A DNA stretch of 11,530 nucleotides from Candidatus Zipacnadia bacterium (lineage in GTDB: Bacteria > Armatimonadota > Zipacnadia > Zipacnadales > Zipacnadaceae), in NCBI GenBank assembly GCA_029821215.1, contig JALGTV010000037.1, positions 1 to 11,530 of the forward strand. The letters run 5' to 3'. The notes under the pieces were generated by a model that saw only the letters and a program-made list of their open reading frames with translations, made no database searches and was not told where the DNA came from. This document shows positions 5,485-11,530 of this stretch, one piece after another. The translations under genes and the position numbers were made by a program. Each line of letters opens with the position of its first letter. Positions within the stretch are counted from its first letter, which is position 1.

Positions 5485-7434
5485 TTAGTCAGAGGCTATC
5501 AGAGGCGGCGGGCTACCAGCCACTGATCCCTTACCGAATGCAGCCGCCAGTAGTTGCCGGGCAATCGGTGCCGCCGTAGTGCTCCCATAGCCCCCTTCAG
5601 AGACAAATACAACCACTGCATACTGCGGATTATCGGCGGGCGCAAAGCAGACAAACCAGGCATGAGTAGGCTTGGTAGGATAGTGCTCAGCCGAGCCAGT
5701 CTTGCCGGCCACCGATACCCCCAACCCGCGCATAACCCGAGCCGTGCCATCAGAACTGGTAACCGCCAGACGCATCGCCCGTCTAATTTTCGCCAACACC
5801 TGCGGATCAACCTCCACTTTTCTCCCCTCAGATTGACCACACAGCTCTGCCCCACCGCCCAGCCACTTAGGCCACGCAATTTTCCGTACTATGTGAGGTG
5901 ACGGGAGTTCACCGCCATTGGCTATCGCCGCGGTAACCACTGCCATCTGCAGCGGAGTGACTGTCAGGAATCCCTGACCAATGACCATATGCAGGGTGTT
6001 ACCTGTCGTCCACGGTTCCCGCTGTACCTCACGTTTCCAGCGACGGTCACGCACCAGTCCTTCTTTTTCGCCAGGCAAATCTATGCCCGTCGTGTTGCCT
6101 AATCCAAAGCGCCGCGCATAATCGGCTATGGTATCACTATCTAATGCTACCTCAGGGCTGCGCACCAGCTCATAGAAGTAAACATCGCAGGACTGGGCAA
6201 TACCCTTCCAGAAATCCACATACCCGTGGCCCTTCTCCTTCCAGCACCGGAATGGCTGATGATCGCGGCCCTCGTAAATAATGCCGGAGCAATGGAAACG
6301 CCGTGAGGTATCCAGGCCTTTGGCGTCCAAGGCCGCGGCGGCTGAGATGATTTTGAAGATGGAGCCAGGAGGATACTCGCCGGCAATCGCTTTGTTCAGA
6401 AAAGGGGTGCGAGGGTCGTTTTGCAGCCGTTGCCACTGGCGCGCCGAAAAGCCCCTGACCCAGGCATTGGGATCAAAGCTGGGTTTGCTGGCCAGCACCA
6501 GCACCTCACCAGTGCGCACATCTATCATTACCACGGCGCCGGTCCGCTGGTTACCTATGGCTTCCTCCAGAGCCTCTTCAGCGACTTTTTGCAGCCGGGC
6601 ATCAATTGTCAAATACACCGAAGCGCCCGCGACTGGTTCCCGTTCCTCCAGCAGCCCCAGGATCTCGCCAGTAGCATCCACCTCATAGAGGTGGTAGCCG
6701 CGCCGGCCCTGAAGTACTGGTACGGCCGGGGAAGCATGCTCATAGATATCGTATGTCGCCTCCACCCCATCTTGGCCATATATGGAATTGGGCGCATAGA
6801 TCGGCTCGCTGATCGCTTCAATCCCAATTGAAGGCGATTGGAGCTCCTGGTAGCGGCTGGGATAGACCAGATCTTTCACCTGGGCATACTGCTCGGCGCT
6901 GATTGGCCGCGCATATCCCAGCACATGCGCAGCCAGCGAGCCGTGGGGGTAGTAGCGGCGGGCCTGCTGGTCAATGACCACCCCGGGCATCTCCAACCGA
7001 CGCGCCTCAATAGCCGCCACTACCTCCAGCGAGACATCTTCCCCAATATCCTGGAGGATGACCGGTTCTACGCTACTCTGTGCCTTTATCTTCTCAATTC
7101 CTTCCCGCACTTGGGCAGTAGACGCGCCCAAAATTCCAGCCAGTTGGGTGATAATATGTTCCGCTTCGGCTTCATTCTCAGGGAAATCACAGGGCACGAT
7201 GTTGACATTGTATACCGCGTGATTTTCCGCTAATACCATCCCGTTGCGGTCAAAAATCAGGCCTCGCGGGGCCGGCTGGTAGACTTTTCGGGTCCGATTC
7301 CCGGCAGCCTGTTGGGCGTACGTAGTCCAGTTGGTAAACTGCAGTATCCATAGTCGGCCAATAAGCAGCATAAATGCAGCGCCTATGATCCACGCCATAA
7401 CCCGAAGGCGAACTAAGAATACCGTTTCTTCCAT
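5485..7434 (-). CDS. mrdA: Class B penicillin-binding protein, PBP2 type (peptidoglycan D,D-transpeptidase)
   Basis: A single N-terminal membrane segment (about residues 11-32) is followed by a PBP-dimerisation domain beginning at RKVYQPAPRGLIFDRNG and a C-terminal transpeptidase domain. Counting from the upstream TTG at 7452 (655 aa), the active-site Ser is in PGSIFK (Ser364-Lys367), the second motif is Ser421-Cys-Asp423, and KTGS is at 584-587. Subtract 6 for the ATG start. SxD instead of SxN, with DVYFYEL after it, is typical of PBP2/MrdA. The enzyme cross-links peptide stems of nascent peptidoglycan outside the membrane, usually with RodA in cell elongation; no rodA or mre gene is in the window. 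The start is uncertain: TTG 7452 has AGGA only 1 nt upstream, while ATG 7434 has a weak GAG 8 nt upstream. It lies about 50 nt downstream of the PBP1A stop and is probably cotranscribed. SpoVD-type assignment is less likely because no PASTA domain is present. Confidence 0.9.
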   Translation of the reverse strand: MEETVFLVRLRVMAWIIGAAFMLLIGRLWILQFTNWTTYAQQAAGNRTRKVYQPAPRGLIFDRNGMVLAENHAVYNVNIVPCDFPENEAEAEHIITQLAGILGASTAQVREGIEKIKAQSSVEPVILQDIGEDVSLEVVAAIEARRLEMPGVVIDQQARRYYPHGSLAAHVLGYARPISAEQYAQVKDLVYPSRYQELQSPSIGIEAISEPIYAPNSIYGQDGVEATYDIYEHASPAVPVLQGRRGYHLYEVDATGEILGLLEEREPVAGASVYLTIDARLQKVAEEALEEAIGNQRTGAVVMIDVRTGEVLVLASKPSFDPNAWVRGFSARQWQRLQNDPRTPFLNKAIAGEYPPGSIFKIISAAAALDAKGLDTSRRFHCSGIIYEGRDHQPFRCWKEKGHGYVDFWKGIAQSCDVYFYELVRSPEVALDSDTIADYARRFGLGNTTGIDLPGEKEGLVRDRRWKREVQREPWTTGNTLHMVIGQGFLTVTPLQMAVVTAAIANGGELPSPHIVRKIAWPKWLGGGAELCGQSEGRKVEVDPQVLAKIRRAMRLAVTSSDGTARVMRGLGVSVAGKTGSAEHYPTKPTHAWFVCFAPADNPQYAVVVFVSEGGYGSTTAAPIARQLLAAAFGKGSVAGSPPPLIASD

Positions 7435-7488
7435 ACGCCCAGCTCTGGTCAAATCCTAACCAGAAAAGTTCCCCTCCTAACTATTGCT

Positions 7489-9834
7489 TTAATCGGTAGA
7501 CTCCGGCAAAGGTGAAGCTGGTTCAACTGCAGCCGGCGCGGCAGCAGGCGCCTGTGGTGGTCCGTGCAAAGTACAGACTTTGGTCGGTGCTTCGCCCTCG
7601 GGAAATTCGCGCTCGGCTGTTTGCGGACAGTAAGGCCCCGCCAGTTGGCCCGACTCAGTGCAGATAGTCACCCGCACGGTGGCCGGTGTGGGGCGATCCG
7701 ATTCTTCAGATGGGCTGGAGGGACCGGTAGCAGCCAGTTGAGTGTGTTTGGTGCATGGGCCCGGTACATCCTCGGGGTCAGCAAAATATTCTTCAGTAGT
7801 CGTCGGGCAGAAGTTAGTAGCCACCCGCCCCGTCTCCGTACAGATCTTCACCCAAACACCTTTTTCTTCCTCCTCTTCCTCTTCTTCAGGCTCACCGGCG
7901 AGTGTGGCTTTGACACCGGGGCCTTGGGGGTATTGGCCATTTACCTGAAGAATTTCGATAGCCTGATTCATAAAGCTGGCCCAAATAGGTGCGCAGAACC
8001 CGCCGCCGCTGGAGCCGCGCATCGGTGTGTTGTCATCATTACCCATCCACACCGCCGCTGATAAATCCGGGGTGAAGCCCACCCACCACGCATCCCGGCC
8101 GTCCTGGGTGGTACCCGTCTTGCCACAGGCGTGGGGTACTGACGCTGCCCTCCGCCCCGTACCCGAAGTGACCACTCCCCGCAGCATACTGATCATACTT
8201 ATTGCTGTGGGCGGCCGCAGTACCCGGACGATTTCCGGCTTGGTCTGGAGCAGCACCTCGCCCCGATGGTTTTCAATCCGCTTGATGAACTGCCGCTTCG
8301 CCCGCAGTCCCCCAGAGGCAAAGCAGGCAAAGCCCGAGGCTTGCTCCAGAGGCGATAGCTCACAGACACCTAAGGCCAATGCCAGCACCGGCGTGAGCCG
8401 TTCGGGTGGTATATTCAGCAGTTGGCAACCATAGCGACGTATCTTATCTACCCCTAACTTCTGCACCAACCGCACTGACACCAGATTGACCGACAGGGCC
8501 AGAGCGTGCCGCAGCGTGTAGTTGCCCCCCTGGCTGGCCGAGTAGTTGTGAGGTCGCCACCATTTGCCCGCGCTGGTGTATATGGAGATGGGACTGCCAC
8601 TGAATACCGAGTTGGGGCCATAGCCGGACTCCAGCGCCGCCGCCCATATATAAGGCTTAAACGAGGAGCCGGGCTGGCGGCCATATTGAGGGGGACCGGG
8701 GTGGGCACGGTTATACTGAATCTTGCGGTAGGGGCCTACCCCCCCCACCATTGCCAGCACCGCGCCGGTATGCACATCCACACAGGCCAGTGCCCCCTGC
8801 CCGACCAAATTGCCTTTTATTTGCCCCTGTTCCCGTCGCTTCTGTACTCCAGCAGATAGTTCCTTTTCAGCAACTTCTTGCAGACGGGCATCCAGGGTAG
8901 TGTAAACCCGCAGACCTCCCTGGTAGATGGCATCAACACCGTAAGTATCGCACAGCATCCGGATGATCAAATGAGTGAAATGAGGTGCCCGATAGCTGGC
9001 AATACCTGCTTGCTGAGGCTCAGTTAGCCGCGCTTGGATCTGCTCTTCGTCGGCGCGCTTCATTTGCCCAACGGATATGTACCCATCCCGGCCCAATGCC
9101 TGTAGCACTTCCCACCGCCGGGCTTTAGCCCGCTTAGGGTAATTGTAGGGCGAGTAATGGGTGGGGGCTTTGGGCAGGCCGGCTAGCAGGGCGGCCTCAC
9201 CCAGTGTAAGCTCATCGCACTCTTTGCCAAAGAAGACCAAGCTCGCTGTTTTGACGCCATAGGCCCCGTGACCGTAGTAGACCTCGTTAAGATACATCTC
9301 CAGGATCTCATCCTTGGAGAACTGCCGCTCAATGGCCATAGCCAGCAGCATCTCTTTGATTTTGCGGTCCCAAGTCTGAGCCGAAGTCAACCACATGTTG
9401 CGCACTAACTGCTGGGTTATGGTGCTGGCTCCCTGAGTGATGCGCCCTGTCCGAAAGTTCACCCATGCCGCGCGCAGCATATCCCGGGGACTAATGCCCC
9501 GATGCAGATAAAAACGGCGGTCTTCTATCGCCACCGTCGCCTGTTGCAGGTACAGGGGAATCTCGTCCAGGGAGGCTATCTCGCGATTTTCTTTGTAGAC
9601 TTTCCCCAGGAGCGTGTGAGTTTCGCGGCCATCGGGGTGCATCTCGGTAGAGTATATCCGCGTAGTCAGCTGTGGTCGGTATTGAGTAAAGTGTAGCTTC
9701 TCGGGCAGGACATCGCGCAACTGGGTTAGAGCCCCGCTCCAGAAGCACACTCCCACCACGGCCACCACCCCTAAGGTGGCATTGACATATCTAAATATCC
9801 GGCTTAACCGCTGCCTGGATTGCCGTTTGCCCAT
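7489..9834 (-). CDS. Class A penicillin-binding protein (PBP1A-type transglycosylase/transpeptidase) with duplicated Cys/His tail
   Basis: The 781-aa protein has a membrane anchor at about 17-38 and a GT51 glycosyltransferase domain. That domain shows AIEDRRFY (catalytic Glu104), QGASTITQQL (134-143), RKIKEMLLAMAIER and EMYLNEVYYG (second Glu179). The transpeptidase domain carries SSFK (Ser390-Lys393), Ser448-Val-Asn450 and KTGTT at 572-576. It therefore both polymerises glycan strands from lipid II and cross-links them outside the cytoplasmic membrane. After the catalytic part there is a run of eight Glu (650-657), then two copies of a module C-x10-C-x17-C-x2-H (Cys665/676/694-His697 and Cys725/736/754-His757). 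They share ICTE-S/T-G and a CP dipeptide and are followed by an Ala/Pro-rich end. ATG 9834 has AAGG a few nt upstream and a promoter at 9889-9916. It is first in a probable operon with the PBP2 gene. Confidence 0.94.
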   Translation of the reverse strand: MGKRQSRQRLSRIFRYVNATLGVVAVVGVCFWSGALTQLRDVLPEKLHFTQYRPQLTTRIYSTEMHPDGRETHTLLGKVYKENREIASLDEIPLYLQQATVAIEDRRFYLHRGISPRDMLRAAWVNFRTGRITQGASTITQQLVRNMWLTSAQTWDRKIKEMLLAMAIERQFSKDEILEMYLNEVYYGHGAYGVKTASLVFFGKECDELTLGEAALLAGLPKAPTHYSPYNYPKRAKARRWEVLQALGRDGYISVGQMKRADEEQIQARLTEPQQAGIASYRAPHFTHLIIRMLCDTYGVDAIYQGGLRVYTTLDARLQEVAEKELSAGVQKRREQGQIKGNLVGQGALACVDVHTGAVLAMVGGVGPYRKIQYNRAHPGPPQYGRQPGSSFKPYIWAAALESGYGPNSVFSGSPISIYTSAGKWWRPHNYSASQGGNYTLRHALALSVNLVSVRLVQKLGVDKIRRYGCQLLNIPPERLTPVLALALGVCELSPLEQASGFACFASGGLRAKRQFIKRIENHRGEVLLQTKPEIVRVLRPPTAISMISMLRGVVTSGTGRRAASVPHACGKTGTTQDGRDAWWVGFTPDLSAAVWMGNDDNTPMRGSSGGGFCAPIWASFMNQAIEILQVNGQYPQGPGVKATLAGEPEEEEEEEEKGVWVKICTETGRVATNFCPTTTEEYFADPEDVPGPCTKHTQLAATGPSSPSEESDRPTPATVRVTICTESGQLAGPYCPQTAEREFPEGEAPTKVCTLHGPPQAPAAAPAAVEPASPLPESTD

Positions 9835-9888
9835 TAGACCTTAGCCTTTGTGTTTTATCGCAGTAGCATCTAACTGATTACAGTTCTG

Positions 9889-9916
9889 ATTATACTACGA
9901 TGACGGTGCAGGTCAA
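9889..9916 (-). promoter_or_regulatory. Sigma-A-type promoter for the PBP1A-PBP2 operon
   Basis: On the minus strand TTGACC (9911-9916) is followed after 16 nt by TATAAT (9889-9894). The expected start near 9882 gives a leader of about 48 nt. The stretch 9917-9974, between this promoter and the oxidoreductase stump, contains no gene and no hairpin terminator. Confidence 0.8.
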
Positions 9917-9974
9917 GGTAAGAGGTACTCCATAGTGGGTCTATCAATAGTGAGGACAAGTATAGTATCGGGCC

Positions 9975-10097
9975 CTATTGAGCCAAGTCGCAAACGGCCA
10001 CCAAATCCAGATCAGGAACGTGGCGAAATTGGGGATAGAGGTTAGCAGTAGCATGACCACCGGCGCCCACAAAAGCAACGCGAATTGTCTCACTCAT
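9975..10097 (-). pseudogene. N-terminal stump of a Gfo/Idh/MocA-family oxidoreductase
   Basis: A frame of 40 codons starts at ATG 10097 with AAAGGA 9 nt upstream and stops at TAG 9975-9977. It encodes the first beta-alpha-beta unit of a dinucleotide-binding domain: IRVAFVGAGGHATANLYPQF, then a beta strand DLDLVAVCDLA. The GxGGHAT glycine loop and the V-C-D ending are typical of Gfo/Idh/MocA dehydrogenases, which are normally about 330-400 aa and act on sugars or cyclitols with NAD(P). No frame beyond the stop continues the family sequence; the next recognisable element is the PBP1A promoter. At least nine tenths of the gene is therefore missing. It lies 53 nt downstream of the UroD-family gene in the same direction, so it was probably the next gene of that operon. 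It is most likely non-functional. Confidence 0.75.
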
Positions 10098-10150
10098 TGT
10101 CTATTGTCCTTTGTCGCGTTTTGCTGGTCAACTCAACTAGACGTTCACGA

Positions 10151-11189
10151 TTATTGTCCACACAGTGGTAAAGTTCCTTCTTTTTTCAATACCCACGAGA
10201 TAGTGGGCAGGCTGGTCTGCCACACTTCCTCGGGAATATTCTCAGTAATCCCCACTAGGAACCGGTCGCCCGGAGCGATGTCGCGCAGCATCTGCCGCGT
10301 GTAAGCCACAATTTGCTCAGGTGGCCATAAGTGCACCGGCGAAGGGTAGTTGGTCCAGATGATCTTGTCCGGCCAGGTGCGGTGCGCCTCAGCCAGCTCC
10401 AGGTCGCCATCCGGTACAGCCGAGAAGGCTTCAACGATGTCTACCTGTGAGTCGGCTACCGCGTCGGCTAGGGCTTTCATGCGGCCGTCCATGTGCACAG
10501 CGAGGAGTTTGCCTTCAGAATGTAGATAGGAGGCAAACTCATTGTAGCAAGGCACACAGTAACGCACAAAGCGCTCGGGGCCAATCATATCACCGGTTAT
10601 ATTGTCGCCCACATGTAACACCAGGGCGGGACTGGCAGCGGAGATTTCATATTGCTCGCGACGCCGCTGAGTAACTGTATCATAGAGCCGAAAGAAGTCA
10701 TCAGGGCGCTCGTACATATCAATTGCAAACCGCTCAGGGCCCATCAAATCCCATAGCATAAACATTAGTGGTGAACGCGGCAACCATCCACCCATAACCA
10801 GTCCTGCTTCACCAAGTCGGCGTGTAGATCTCGTCGCGCACCATAAACTCCACAACCTTATAGTCCTCGGGCTGCTTAATGAGATACTCACTTAGCCGGC
10901 TCGTCCCGTAGCCACCACCGGTGCGCCGGGTTTGCCAGACTTCACCTGCTGGCGTGCGGAAAGTCTCACGAATGAACAATCGGCCGTTTTCGTAGTATTC
11001 GCGGCGTTCCACTTCAATGTGAGGACGTTCGGTCGCAAAAACGGGACAATGGATGACCAAGGCGAGACCTTCCTCGCGCAGGCCGGCTTCGACTTCCCCA
11101 CGTGGTAGAATATCATCATAGCAGGTGAACGGGATCCGGTCGGGCATCTCACCATGAAGGACGGATAGTACTCGTTCGCGTGGTGTCAC
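10151..11189 (-). pseudogene. UroD-family (uroporphyrinogen decarboxylase-like / methyltransferase-like) gene split by a frameshift
   Basis: Two overlapping frames together make one protein. The first, from GTG 11189 to TGA 10809-10811, begins TPRERVLSVLHGEMPDRIPF, the classic UroD-like N-terminus. The second, in the next frame, resumes at about 10815 with GEAGLVMGGWLPRSPLMFML and continues to TAA at 10151. The total of 1039 nt is 346 codons plus one base, close to the normal family length, so a single-base change or a small out-of-frame deletion near 10810-10820 would explain it. The family barrel is recognisable (DLMGPERF, GDNITGDMIGPERF, VDIVEAF, IIWTNYPSPVH, GITENIPEE). At the place where corrinoid-linked relatives have HxCG, this protein has HMDG (484 nt before the end), so it lacks that zinc cysteine and probably does not act as a classic MtaA-type methyltransferase. 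Its substrate is unknown. GGGGGA precedes the GTG by 8 nt. A sequencing error is an alternative explanation. Confidence 0.8.
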
Positions 11190-11530
11190 ACTTTATTCCC
11201 CCAACTAGGGGGCCTACTGAAATCATACTGACTGGCACTCCGGCCAGCGCTTCAACCTTCTCCACATACGCCCGCGCGGCCGGCGGCAGCTCTGACCACT
11301 GGCGCACCTGCCCCAGTGCTTGCTGCCAGCCAGGCATCTCCTCGTACACCGGCCGCACCTTCCCCAAGTCGTCGGCCCAGGCCGGCATGGTATCTACCAG
11401 CACCCCCTCAATCTCGTAGCCAACGCATACGGGGATAATGGGCAATGTATCCAGCACATCCAGCTTGGTTAGAGCTACTGAGGTAGCACCATTTATTAGG
11501 GCAGCGCTGCGTAGCACCACCCCATCCAGC
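11149..11530 (-). CDS. purA: Adenylosuccinate synthetase, C-terminal part with abnormal end (5' end outside window)
   Basis: The frame is open from the right edge (codon at 11529). It contains the conserved PurA segment VVLRSAALINGATSVALTKL, then DVLDTL, YEIEG, YEEMPGW, the ARAYVEKVEAL helix and VPVSMISVGP. The enzyme joins IMP and aspartate using GTP in the first committed step from IMP to AMP. Normal proteins end a few residues after this point with a segment of the type DRxxTI. Here the frame instead reads LVGGIK and then runs 41 nt into the UroD-family gene before stopping at 11149-11151, giving a foreign tail of about 19 residues. The usual final residues are therefore missing or replaced. 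The break falls at a run of five C (minus strand) that forms one arm of a hairpin at 11198-11212. Only about 127 codons are in the window, so the integrity of the remainder cannot be judged. Confidence 0.88.
   Translation of the reverse strand, partial: LDGVVLRSAALINGATSVALTKLDVLDTLPIIPVCVGYEIEGVLVDTMPAWADDLGKVRPVYEEMPGWQQALGQVRQWSELPPAARAYVEKVEALAGVPVSMISVGPLVGGIKCDTTRTSTIRPSW
11198..11212 (-). promoter_or_regulatory. Hairpin covering the ribosome-binding site of the UroD-family gene
   Basis: On the minus strand CCCCC and GGGGG are separated by a 5-nt loop (TAGTT), giving a perfect five-GC stem. The G run is the only plausible Shine-Dalgarno sequence for GTG 11189, 8 nt downstream, so the stem would hide it unless ribosomes translating purA open the structure. 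No U tract follows, so it is not a typical terminator. Confidence 0.45.

Noticed and set aside
7860..7890. Pyrimidine-rich tract as a possible repeat or slippage hotspot
   Set aside because: It is simply the antisense of mixed GAG/GAA codons for the Glu run of the PBP1A tail, and the frame stays open through it.
10098..10131. Promoter-like TTGACC / GACAAT pair (17-nt spacer) before the oxidoreductase stump on the minus strand
   Set aside because: The -10 box is poor and the start site would fall on the ATG, leaving out the ribosome site.
10800..10830. Programmed ribosomal frameshifting in the UroD-family gene
   Set aside because: No slippery heptamer, RF2-like CTTTGA context or stimulating stem was seen at the junction, and neighbouring genes are also damaged.
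10816..10891. Independent start at 10891 for the downstream UroD half
   Set aside because: The first 26 or so residues are the out-of-frame reading of the upstream half and show no family similarity; real similarity begins at GEAGLVM.

Overview
The window (about 11.5 kb, moderately GC-rich) looks like a chromosomal segment of an anaerobic, Gram-positive-type (Firmicutes-grade) bacterium. Reasons: an NfnAB-type electron-bifurcating transhydrogenase, typical of strict anaerobes; consensus sigma-A promoters (TTGACA / TATAAT, spacers of 16-17); strong AGGAG-type ribosome sites; and a class A plus class B penicillin-binding protein pair. A Clostridia- or Limnochordia-like source is my guess and is not proven. 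I see no tRNA, rRNA, CRISPR array, insertion sequence or phage gene.

Layout. 1-627 (minus): 5' portion of a secreted or lipoprotein-like protein that runs off the left edge, with its own consensus promoter and a leader of about 260 nt. 1029-3291 (minus): nfnA-nfnB, translationally overlapping, from a consensus promoter at 3392-3419. 3507-4106 (plus): membrane-anchored N-acetylmuramoyl-L-alanine amidase. 4181-4888 (minus): coiled-coil/zinc-ribbon protein, divergent from an FmdB-type zinc-ribbon gene at 5019-5279 (plus), which has a perfect promoter and a hairpin terminator. 5485-9834 (minus): PBP1A-type then PBP2-type penicillin-binding proteins, probably one operon from a promoter at 9889-9916. 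9975-11530 (minus): the end of purA, a UroD-family gene broken by a frameshift, and a 40-codon stump of a Gfo/Idh/MocA oxidoreductase gene.

How the genes fit together. The centre is a cell-envelope neighbourhood (amidase, bifunctional PBP, monofunctional PBP) beside a redox module that interconverts NADH, NADPH and reduced ferredoxin. The right end is different: three consecutive minus-strand reading frames are each abnormal (purA lacks its usual C-terminal tail, the UroD homologue is split between two frames, and the oxidoreductase stops after its first beta-alpha-beta unit). This points to local gene decay or to assembly error.

I found no convincing wholly new multi-gene system. The most notable signals are the decaying purA-uroD-gfo cluster with a ribosome-site hairpin, the duplicated Cys/His module at the PBP1A C-terminus, and the promoter-leader arrangement of the left-edge gene.
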